From: Winogradskyella sp.
GTDB taxonomy: Bacteria; Bacteroidota; Bacteroidia; Flavobacteriales; Flavobacteriaceae
DNA: 64,000 nucleotides
Direction: 5' to 3'
NCBI RefSeq assembly: GCF_013213835.1
Contig: NZ_JABSSU010000006.1
Coordinates: 186,001-250,000, forward strand
Under the pieces are notes generated by a model, which was not told the DNA's origin, ran no database searches, and saw nothing but the letters and a program-made list of their open reading frames with translations. A program made the position numbers and the translations under genes. Shown here piece after piece: positions 53,361 through 61,650 of this stretch (positions are counted from its first letter, which is position 1; each line of letters starts with the position of its first letter).

Positions 53361-54566
53361 ATGAAAGCATTATTTTTTACAAGAGAATTTCCACCTTATG
53401 TCTATGGCGGTGCAGGAGTGCATGTAGAGTATTTAGCAGCTGAACTTTCTAAATTAATGAATATTGAAGTTAGGGCTTTTGGCGACCAAGATGTAAATGA
53501 AGACAATCTTAGAGTTAAAGGTTTCCCTTTTGAAAATTCTAATTTTGATAATGCAGACGATAAATTAAAAGCTGTATTTAAAACATTAAGTACAGGTTTA
53601 AGTATGAATGCTGAAATCATAGATGCAGATGTAGTGCATTGTCATACGTGGTATTCTCATTTTGCTGGCATTATGGCAAAACTATGTTATGGTACACCAC
53701 TTGTATTAACAACACATTCTTTAGAACCTTTAAGGCCTTGGAAACGCGAACAACTTGGTCGTGGTTATGATGCTTCATCGTGGATAGAAAAAACAGCAAT
53801 TGAAATGGCAGATTGTCTTATTGCGGTTTCTGAAGAAACTAAAGAAGATGTTTTAAAGTATTTTGATGTTGATGAGAGTAAAATTGAAGTGGTTTATAAT
53901 GGCATCGATTTAGATCAATACGTAGTTGTGAATGAAACTGAGGTTTTAGATAGATACGGCATTGATAAAACCAAGCCATATGTGTTGTTTGTTGGTAGAA
54001 TAACACGCCAAAAAGGAATTATTCATTTAGTGAACGCCATAAAATACATAGACAAAGACACTCAAATTGTGTTATGTGCGGGCGCACCAGATACAAAAGA
54101 AATTGCAGCTGAAATGGAAGCTGCTGTAGCAAAAGCTACAGAAACTAGAGATAATATTTTCTGGATAGATGTCATGCTAGATAAAAAAGATGTCATTCAG
54201 TTGTATTCTCATGCAGATGTATTTTGTTGTCCTTCAATCTATGAACCATTTGGTATAATTAATATTGAAGCAATGGCATGCGAAACTGCGGTTGTTGCAA
54301 GTGCTGTTGGTGGTATTAAGGAAGTTGTTGTAGAGGGCGAAACCGGACTTTTAATAGAAGTAGAACAGCAAACTGAAGCACCTTTTGAACCTGTTGACCC
54401 AGATAAGTTTTCGAGAGATTTAGCTGAAGGTGTTAACAAAGTGATTAATGATAAAGCATTAAGACTAAAAATGTCAAAAAATGGAAGACAACGTGTCCAA
54501 GAGTTTTTTGATTGGAAAGCGATTGCAAAACAAACTCAAGATATTTACAAATCTATAATTAGCTAA
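53361..54566 (+). CDS. glgM: GT4 glycogen synthase / maltose-1-phosphate synthase (GlgM-like)
   Basis: 401 residues. GT-B glycosyltransferase with FPPYVYGGAGVHVEYLAAEL (N-domain glycine motif), HCHTWYSHFAG, FVGRITRQKGI and the GT4 donor motif SIYEPFGIINIEAMACETA. The N-terminus resembles the actinobacterial GlgA/GlgM enzyme, which uses ADP-glucose to extend glucan or, as GlgM, to make maltose-1-phosphate from glucose-1-phosphate. It starts the operon and ends 2 bases before glgC. With GlgE in the same operon, the GlgM role is likely but not certain; glgA would also be a fair name. Confidence 0.88.
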   Translation: MKALFFTREFPPYVYGGAGVHVEYLAAELSKLMNIEVRAFGDQDVNEDNLRVKGFPFENSNFDNADDKLKAVFKTLSTGLSMNAEIIDADVVHCHTWYSHFAGIMAKLCYGTPLVLTTHSLEPLRPWKREQLGRGYDASSWIEKTAIEMADCLIAVSEETKEDVLKYFDVDESKIEVVYNGIDLDQYVVVNETEVLDRYGIDKTKPYVLFVGRITRQKGIIHLVNAIKYIDKDTQIVLCAGAPDTKEIAAEMEAAVAKATETRDNIFWIDVMLDKKDVIQLYSHADVFCCPSIYEPFGIINIEAMACETAVVASAVGGIKEVVVEGETGLLIEVEQQTEAPFEPVDPDKFSRDLAEGVNKVINDKALRLKMSKNGRQRVQEFFDWKAIAKQTQDIYKSIIS

Positions 54567-54568
54567 AA

Positions 54569-55837
54569 ATGATTAACGACAAAGTTCTAAGTATCATCTT
54601 AGGAGGAGGACAAGGATCTAGATTATATCCACTTACAAAAGATAGGTCTAAGCCAGCAGTACCAATTGCTGGTAAATACAGATTGGTAGACATTCCAATA
54701 TCTAACTGTATTAATTCAAATATAAAAAGAATGTACGTGTTAACACAGTTTAACTCAGCCTCTCTAAACAGGCATATTAAAAACACCTATCATTTTAGCT
54801 TCTTTAGTTCGGCTTTTGTAGATGTGTTGGCAGCGGAGCAGACCATTCATAGTGATAAGTGGTTTCAAGGTACAGCAGATGCAGTAAGACAAAGTATGCA
54901 CCATTTTTTACAGCACGATTTTGAATATGCATTAATTTTATCTGGTGACCAGTTGTATCAAATGGATTTTAACGAAATGATTGAAGCGCATGAGAAGAGT
55001 GGTGCTGAAATTTCAATTGCTACACAACCTGTCAATGCAAAAGAAGCCACAGCCTTTGGGATTTTAAAAACAGATAAAGAAAATTTTATTTCATCGTTTA
55101 TTGAAAAACCTGAAGCTTCACTATTACAAGACTGGACATCTCCAGTGAGTGAAGACATGGTAAAAGAAGGTCGTCATTATTTAGCGTCAATGGGTATCTA
55201 TATCTTCAATAGAGATTTGTTAGTAGAATTGATGGAAGAACCAGATAAGATAGACTTTGGCAAAGAAATCATTCCAGACGCTATTAAAAATCATAAAACT
55301 TTAAGCTACCAATTTGAAGGTTATTGGACAGATATAGGAAATATAGATAGTTTCTTTGAAGCCAATCTTGGACTAACTGATGAAATACCAAAGTTTAATT
55401 TGTTTGACAATAATAGACGTATTTACACTAATGCAAGGATTTTACCAACATCTAAAATATCAGGCACCTTATTAGACAGAACTGTTATTGCGGAAGGTTG
55501 TATTGTACATGCTGCAAAAATTGAGCGTTCAGTTATTGGCATTCGTTCTCGTATTGGTGCAGAATCTACTGTTATTAAATGTTACATGATGGGCTCCGAT
55601 AGATATGAATCCTTAGAAGAAGTTGAAAATAATAACATAAAGATTTTTACAGGTATTGGTGAACGTTGTTTTATTAAAAACGTCATTTTAGATAAAAACT
55701 GTCGTATCGGTGACGATGTGCGTATTAATGGTGGACCGCATTTAGCAGATGTAGAAACTGATAATTACATGGTCAAAGATGGAATTGTTGTTGTTAAAAA
55801 AGATGCTGTAATTCCTTCAGGTACCATAATACAATAG
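54569..55837 (+). CDS. glgC: Glucose-1-phosphate adenylyltransferase (ADP-glucose pyrophosphorylase)
   Basis: 422 residues. Nucleotidyltransferase motifs: LGGGQGSRLYPLTKDRSKPA, GDQLYQMDF, ASMGIYIFN, and a C-terminal left-handed beta-helix (IERSVIGIRSRIGAE). Makes ADP-glucose from glucose-1-phosphate and ATP, feeding the GT4 synthase encoded just upstream. Length normal for bacterial GlgC. Confidence 0.96.
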   Translation: MINDKVLSIILGGGQGSRLYPLTKDRSKPAVPIAGKYRLVDIPISNCINSNIKRMYVLTQFNSASLNRHIKNTYHFSFFSSAFVDVLAAEQTIHSDKWFQGTADAVRQSMHHFLQHDFEYALILSGDQLYQMDFNEMIEAHEKSGAEISIATQPVNAKEATAFGILKTDKENFISSFIEKPEASLLQDWTSPVSEDMVKEGRHYLASMGIYIFNRDLLVELMEEPDKIDFGKEIIPDAIKNHKTLSYQFEGYWTDIGNIDSFFEANLGLTDEIPKFNLFDNNRRIYTNARILPTSKISGTLLDRTVIAEGCIVHAAKIERSVIGIRSRIGAESTVIKCYMMGSDRYESLEEVENNNIKIFTGIGERCFIKNVILDKNCRIGDDVRINGGPHLADVETDNYMVKDGIVVVKKDAVIPSGTIIQ

Positions 55838-55908
55838 TTGCCTAAATTCATAATTGTTAAAAAGTTATCCAATTCAAACGTTGTAGTGTTTTCTTCAAAA
55901 TAGATAAT

Positions 55909-55940
55909 CTTTTTTATGAGGATATTCTATGTTAACTTCG
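55909..55940 (+). promoter_or_regulatory. Candidate internal promoter before glgE
   Basis: TTTT-like -33 at 55909-55912, 20 bases, TAACTTCG (55933-55940), 26 bases before the ATG. It would allow glgE-mak-glgB to be expressed apart from glgM-glgC. Confidence 0.5.
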
Positions 55941-55966
55941 CACTGTTTAAATAATTAACTAAAACT

Positions 55967-57904
55967 ATGCTAAACCAAAAACGAGTAGTTATTGATTATG
56001 TTTCACCTCAAATTAATGGTGGTGAATTTTATATTAAGAGAGTTGTAAACGAAGTTGTAAATATTGACGCTAACGTACTTGTTGATGGTCACGATGTTAT
56101 CGCGGCTTCAGTATTATATAAACATGAAAAAGCTAAAAAATGGAATGAAGTTAGAATGCATCATGTTGGTAATGACGAGTGGAAAACTTCATTTGTAGTT
56201 GAAAAGCAAGGTTTTTATAGCTATAAAGTGCAAGGTTGGGTAGATGATGGTTTAAACTGGCAGCATGGTATAGAAAGAAAGATTGATGATAACCAACATG
56301 TCAATTCAGAATTGCTTGAAGGTGCATTATATCTAGAACCAATTCTGAAGAAAGCATCTAAAGAAGAAAAAGATTATTTAAACTATTGTATTGACGCTTT
56401 TAGAGACGAAGCAAAATATGATGCAGCAATAAAAGAAGCCATTAGCGCAGAACTTCATGATTTATTTGTTAAATACCCAGAAAAGCATTTGGCAAATGAA
56501 ACTAAAGAGCTTCAAGTATATGTAGATAGAAAGAAAGCAAGATTTAGTACTTGGTATGAGTTCTTTCCGCGTTCTGCTTCAGAAGAAAAAGGAAAACATG
56601 GCACATTTAAAGATTGCGAGCGTTTGTTACCAAGAGTCGCTCAAATGGGCTTTGATACCTTATATTTTCCACCTGTACATCCAATAGGTTACGTTAATAG
56701 AAAAGGAAAAAACAATACCACTGAAGCTTTTGAAGACGATTGTGGTTCTGCTTGGGGAATAGGTTCACCAGAAGGCGGACACAAAGACATTCACCCAAAA
56801 CTAGGTACGGTTGAAGATTTTAAAGAGTTAGTACAAAAAGCTAAAGATTTAGGTATTGAAGTTGCCATGGATTATGCCTTGCAAGCTGCTCCAGACCATC
56901 CATGGGTTAAAGACCATCCAGATTGGTTTAAATGGAGACCAGACGGAACAGTGCAGTACGCCGAGAATCCACCAAAAAAATATCAAGATATCTTACCAAT
57001 TTATTGGGAAAGCAAGGACTATAAAAACCTTTGGAAAGAGTGTTTAAATACCTTATTGTATTGGGTAGATTGTGGTGTTAATGTATTTAGAGTAGATAAT
57101 CCACACACAAAACCGTATTATTTCTGGAATTGGGTAATGACAGAGGTAAAGAAAAAGCATCCAGATGTTATTTTCTTAGCAGAAGCATTTACAAAGCCAA
57201 AAGTAATGCAGCAATTGGCTAAGCAAGGTTATTCGCAGTCATATACATACTTTACTTGGAGAAACTCTAAGCATGAGTTGATTGAGTATATGAATGATTT
57301 AACCCAAACTGACCAGCGCGAATATATGCAACCTAACTTCTGGCCAAACACGCCAGATATTAATCCTTATCATTTACAAGGCGCTAATGAGTCAAAGTAC
57401 ATACAACGATATGCTTTAGCAGCAACTTTAAGTTCGAGTATTGGTATTTACGGACCTGTTTTTGAGCAGCAGATAGATGAAGCTATTCCTGGTAAAGAGG
57501 AATATTACATGTCTGAGAAGTTCGAAGTAAAACACTACGATTGGTTTATAGAAAATAAGCTAACATTATTGATTACCAAGCTAAATAATATTCGTCATCA
57601 AAACGAAGCCTTACAGCAAACTAACAATATTAAATTCTGCGATGTTCATAATGATAATCTGTTAGCATTCTACAAATGGAATGAAGATAAAACCAATGAG
57701 TTGTTGATTATCATCAGTTTAGACCAATATTATTCTCAAAGTGGAAGTGTACAATTACCAATGGCAGAATTAGATGTGCATCATGGACAACGTGTGCAAT
57801 TAGAAGATTTAGTAACGTCGAGCTCATACAATTGGCATGACGAATGGAACTATGTAGAACTGCACCCAACATTACCATTTCACATATTCAAAATAACGAA
57901 GTAA
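55967..57904 (+). CDS. glgE: Alpha-1,4-glucan:maltose-1-phosphate maltosyltransferase GlgE
   Basis: 645 residues. N-terminal Ig-like (DUF3416-type) domain with YKVQGWVDDGLNWQHGI, then GH13 subfamily 3 catalytic core: FSTWYEFFPRSASEEKG, ERLLPRVAQMGFDTLYFPPV, nucleophile Asp377 in NVFRVDNPH, acid/base Glu406 in IFLAEAFTKP. Transfers maltosyl units from maltose-1-phosphate to glucan. Followed one base later by maltokinase. TreS, which commonly accompanies the pathway, is not in the window. Confidence 0.95.
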   Translation: MLNQKRVVIDYVSPQINGGEFYIKRVVNEVVNIDANVLVDGHDVIAASVLYKHEKAKKWNEVRMHHVGNDEWKTSFVVEKQGFYSYKVQGWVDDGLNWQHGIERKIDDNQHVNSELLEGALYLEPILKKASKEEKDYLNYCIDAFRDEAKYDAAIKEAISAELHDLFVKYPEKHLANETKELQVYVDRKKARFSTWYEFFPRSASEEKGKHGTFKDCERLLPRVAQMGFDTLYFPPVHPIGYVNRKGKNNTTEAFEDDCGSAWGIGSPEGGHKDIHPKLGTVEDFKELVQKAKDLGIEVAMDYALQAAPDHPWVKDHPDWFKWRPDGTVQYAENPPKKYQDILPIYWESKDYKNLWKECLNTLLYWVDCGVNVFRVDNPHTKPYYFWNWVMTEVKKKHPDVIFLAEAFTKPKVMQQLAKQGYSQSYTYFTWRNSKHELIEYMNDLTQTDQREYMQPNFWPNTPDINPYHLQGANESKYIQRYALAATLSSSIGIYGPVFEQQIDEAIPGKEEYYMSEKFEVKHYDWFIENKLTLLITKLNNIRHQNEALQQTNNIKFCDVHNDNLLAFYKWNEDKTNELLIIISLDQYYSQSGSVQLPMAELDVHHGQRVQLEDLVTSSSYNWHDEWNYVELHPTLPFHIFKITK

Positions 57905-57905
57905 T

Positions 57906-59537
57906 ATGGCTAAAAAAGAGACCAAACCAACAAAGCTTCAACCACCATATAATTTTAATAATAAATGGGAGGAATTATTAGAGAATGAGGCTTTCATTAA
58001 AGTTTTTTTGTCTGATGTATTAGAAAAATACATTGTAAAACAACGTTGGTATGGTGGTAAATCTAGTAAGTTAAAATATATAGAGCTTTCGGAATATTTT
58101 AAACTTCAAAATAATGAAGAAGTCTATTACGGTTTAATTTTAGAAGTTAATTTTTACGAAGCATTCTTTCAACATTACTTCTTACCGATTGCTTTTGTTT
58201 CAGACGAAAGTTTTGCAAAAGATGATCGGATACTACCTATAAGCATACAAGACCAAGAAGGTTTTATCATCGATGCTGTTAACCTTGACGCATTCAGACG
58301 TGTTGTTTTTGAGCGTATAAGAACAGCAGTACCAAACGATACAACAAGAGTACAATATTACAAAAGTCACCTATTTACAGAGCAAGTTTATGAATCTTCA
58401 AGATTTATGGGCTTAGAGCAGAGTAATACTTCAATTATTTATAACGATAAGTATGTGTTAAAGTTCTTTAGACGCATCTACGCAGATAGAAATCCAGATT
58501 ACGAAATGAGTCGTTTTTTGTCTGAAAAGAAAGCATTTAAAAACACACCAGGTTATTTAGGAAGTATTCAAATTAAAGATCATGAAAATGTCAATATTAC
58601 TATTGGTCTTATGCAAGAATTGGTGCCAAATGAGGGTGACGCCTTTGAATACTTTAAGAGTGAAATTCATAAGGTGTTCCATAATATTGATGACAAGAAA
58701 ATTAATATAAAAACCTTGCCATTAGCTGAACGTTTTGAACGTTTAGGCATTAGCGATATACCACCACAAATTATTGATTGGGTAGGTTTAAATTTATTTA
58801 TGAAGGTTCAAAAGCTTGCCATGCGTACGGCAGAAATGCATATTGCTTTGGGTTCTGAGTTTGAAGATACAGCCTTTACACCAACACGATTTAATGGTGA
58901 TTATACGGTTTGGTTAAAGAATAGATTGTTATATCAATTTCAAAATAGACTGAATTCAGTTGAAAATAATCTACATAAGTTAGATGGTTTGGCCTTAGAA
59001 CTCGCCAATGAGTTTCTAGAAAAGAAAAATGAAGTAAGAAAGCGTTTTGTTAATTTTGATTGGACGAAACTCAAAGGTGAACGACTTCGTGTACATGGAG
59101 ATTACCATTTAGGACAAGTCCTCGTAAAAGATGATGACTTTTACATCTTAGATTTTGAAGGTGAACCAGAGAGCACCATTAGAGATAGAAAAGTAAAACA
59201 ACCACCATTAAAAGATGTGGCAGGTTTATTTAGATCATTTCATTATGCTATTTATGCTACAATCTTTAATAATGGTGACAGTTATTCATTAAGTCAAGAA
59301 GAATTATTTGAGGCAGGTGAAATATTATATCGCTATCTTAAAAGTGTGTTTTTAGGAACATATGTTGTAGAAATACAAAACGCAAATATTAATATAGGTT
59401 ACCAACAAGAACGTGTCTTTCTTTTAAAATACGCAATGCTAGAAAAGGCAGTTTATGAGTTGGGTTACGAACTTAATTCTCGCCCGAGATGGGCTGTTAT
59501 ACCATTAAAAGGTATCTCAAATATTATTAACGATTAA
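57906..59537 (+). CDS. mak: Maltokinase (Pep2/Mak-type)
   Basis: 543 residues. N-terminal cap with the maltokinase signature VLEKYIVKQRWYGGKSSKL, then an aminoglycoside-kinase-like fold with RVHGDYHLGQVLV (catalytic Asp near 399) and FYILDFEGEPES (metal Asp). Phosphorylates maltose to maltose-1-phosphate with ATP, the substrate of GlgE. In many bacteria it is fused or adjacent to TreS; here it is a separate gene directly between glgE and glgB. The maltose source is therefore not visible. Confidence 0.93.
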   Translation: MAKKETKPTKLQPPYNFNNKWEELLENEAFIKVFLSDVLEKYIVKQRWYGGKSSKLKYIELSEYFKLQNNEEVYYGLILEVNFYEAFFQHYFLPIAFVSDESFAKDDRILPISIQDQEGFIIDAVNLDAFRRVVFERIRTAVPNDTTRVQYYKSHLFTEQVYESSRFMGLEQSNTSIIYNDKYVLKFFRRIYADRNPDYEMSRFLSEKKAFKNTPGYLGSIQIKDHENVNITIGLMQELVPNEGDAFEYFKSEIHKVFHNIDDKKINIKTLPLAERFERLGISDIPPQIIDWVGLNLFMKVQKLAMRTAEMHIALGSEFEDTAFTPTRFNGDYTVWLKNRLLYQFQNRLNSVENNLHKLDGLALELANEFLEKKNEVRKRFVNFDWTKLKGERLRVHGDYHLGQVLVKDDDFYILDFEGEPESTIRDRKVKQPPLKDVAGLFRSFHYAIYATIFNNGDSYSLSQEELFEAGEILYRYLKSVFLGTYVVEIQNANINIGYQQERVFLLKYAMLEKAVYELGYELNSRPRWAVIPLKGISNIIND

Positions 59538-59544
59538 TTTATTT

Positions 59545-61455
59545 ATGGCAGAAGTAGTTGCACACAGTTTATTTACCGACTTTGATATCGATCTTTTTAA
59601 AGCAGGTAAGCATTATAGATTATATGAAAAATTTGGTTCTCATATAACAACTGTAGATGGAGTAGAAGGTGTTTATTTTGCAGTATGGGCACCAAGTGCT
59701 AAAATGGTATCTGTAATTGGAGATTTTAATTTTTGGGTTGAAGGAGAACATAAATTAAACGTACGTTGGGATTCTAGTGGTATTTGGGAAGGTTTTATTC
59801 CAGGTGCAGGAAAAGGCAGTAAGTATAAATACAAAATACAAAGTCATCATAACGACGTAAAGACAGAAAAAGCAGATCCATACGCAAGACGTGCAGAGCA
59901 TAACCCTAAAACAGCGTCTATAGTTTGGGATGAACCTTACCAGTGGAAAGATACCGATTGGATGACCAAGCGTAAAAAGAATAATGCTTTAGATGCACCA
60001 TTTTCAGTTTACGAAGTACATTTAGGCTCATGGAAACGCAAAGGAAATGACGGCAGCGAGTTTTTAACTTATGCTGAAATGGCTGATGATTTAGTGGCAT
60101 ATGTAAAGGAAATGAACTTTACACACGTAGAGTTAATGCCAATTATGGAGTTTCCATACGACCCATCTTGGGGTTATCAAATTACAGGATATTTTGCGCC
60201 AACATCGCGTTTTGGGCATCCTGAAGACTTTAAATTGTTAGTAGATAAGTTACACCAGAATGATATTGGAATTATCTTAGATTGGGTACCATCACATTTT
60301 CCAGAGGACGCTCATGGGCTAGGTTTCTTTGATGGTTCAGCGTTGTATGAACATCCAGATCCAAGAAAAGGTTATCACCAAGATTGGAAGAGTTTGATCT
60401 TTAATTACGGTCGTAATGAAGTAAAGTCGTTCTTAATAAGTAATGCCATCTTTTGGTTAGACCAGTTTCATGCAGACGGATTAAGAGTAGATGCTGTAGC
60501 ATCGATGTTATTCTTAGATTATTCAAGGGAAGATGGCGAATGGGAACCAAATATTTATGGTGGAAGAGAGAATTTAGAAGCCATAGCTTTTATGCGCGAA
60601 ATGAATGAAGCTGTGTATTCATCTTTCCCAGATGTACAAACTATTGCTGAAGAATCTACGGCATTTCCAATGGTATCTAAACCTACCTATATTGGTGGTT
60701 TAGGTTTTGGAATGAAATGGATGATGGGTTGGATGCACGATACGTTGCAATATTATGCTAAAGAGCCAATATATAGAAAACATCATCAAAATGACCTAAC
60801 TTTCTCTATGACTTATGCATTTACAGAAAACTTTATGCTACCATTAAGTCATGATGAGGTTGTTTATGGAAAGAATTCAATTTTAGGTAGAATGCCAGGA
60901 GACGAATGGCAACGTTTTGCGAATCTCAGATTGTTGTATTGCTATATGTTTACGCATCCAGGTACAAACTTGTTATTTCAAGGTGCAGAATTTGGACAAA
61001 GTGAAGAATGGAATTTTCAGCAGAGTTTAGATTGGCATTTATTGCAGTACAAGCCACATAAAGGCGTTCAAACTTTAATAAAAGATTTAAATAAGCTTTA
61101 TAAAAGTGAACCAGCGTTATTCCAAAAGCAATTTACAGCAGAAGGTTTTGAATGGATAGATTACAATGATGCAGAGAACTCTGTGTTTACCTACATCAGA
61201 AAAGGAAACAATGAAGAAGATAATCTTGTTGTAGCTTGTAATATGACTCCAGTTCCACAAGAAAATTACAAATTGGGATTACCAAAAGCAGGAAAATTAA
61301 AAGAAGTTTTCAATAGTGATTTAAAGAAATATTTTGGTAGTGGTGAGTTTAAGAATAAAGTAAAGACGACTTCAGAAACACCATGGAATTTTAGAGATCA
61401 TTCAATTGAAATTACAATTCCACCATTAGGAATGGTTGTTTTTAAATACAGTTAA
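59545..61455 (+). CDS. glgB: 1,4-alpha-glucan branching enzyme
   Basis: 636 residues. CBM48 N-terminal domain (GVYFAVWAPSAKMVSVIGDFN), GH13 core: SWGYQITGYFAPTSRFG, DGLRVDAVASMLF (Asp nucleophile), TIAEESTAFP (Glu acid/base), PLSHDEVVYG (third Asp). Short N-terminal domain type, no extra N-domain. Creates alpha-1,6 branches. Seven bases after mak, so in the operon. Confidence 0.97.
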   Translation: MAEVVAHSLFTDFDIDLFKAGKHYRLYEKFGSHITTVDGVEGVYFAVWAPSAKMVSVIGDFNFWVEGEHKLNVRWDSSGIWEGFIPGAGKGSKYKYKIQSHHNDVKTEKADPYARRAEHNPKTASIVWDEPYQWKDTDWMTKRKKNNALDAPFSVYEVHLGSWKRKGNDGSEFLTYAEMADDLVAYVKEMNFTHVELMPIMEFPYDPSWGYQITGYFAPTSRFGHPEDFKLLVDKLHQNDIGIILDWVPSHFPEDAHGLGFFDGSALYEHPDPRKGYHQDWKSLIFNYGRNEVKSFLISNAIFWLDQFHADGLRVDAVASMLFLDYSREDGEWEPNIYGGRENLEAIAFMREMNEAVYSSFPDVQTIAEESTAFPMVSKPTYIGGLGFGMKWMMGWMHDTLQYYAKEPIYRKHHQNDLTFSMTYAFTENFMLPLSHDEVVYGKNSILGRMPGDEWQRFANLRLLYCYMFTHPGTNLLFQGAEFGQSEEWNFQQSLDWHLLQYKPHKGVQTLIKDLNKLYKSEPALFQKQFTAEGFEWIDYNDAENSVFTYIRKGNNEEDNLVVACNMTPVPQENYKLGLPKAGKLKEVFNSDLKKYFGSGEFKNKVKTTSETPWNFRDHSIEITIPPLGMVVFKYS

Positions 61456-61481
61456 ATAGCTTTTGCAATCAGTGAAGTATT

Positions 61482-61517
61482 AAAGCGTTCATCATATAAA
61501 ATTGAACGCTTTTTTTA
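61482..61517 (+). terminator. Intrinsic terminator after glgB
   Basis: AAAGCGTTCA (61482-61491) with TGAACGCTTT (61503-61512), loop of 11, then T tract to 61517. Confidence 0.82.
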
Positions 61518-61650
61518 ATCTTAACAATGCTAAGTAAGATTTTTAGTACACCGAAAACGTTATAGTTGAAAACTGAAAATAATTAGACTATTAACAACTT
61601 TTTAATATTCTGATTTTTCCGTTTTTTTACAACTCTTAAAGAATGACGAT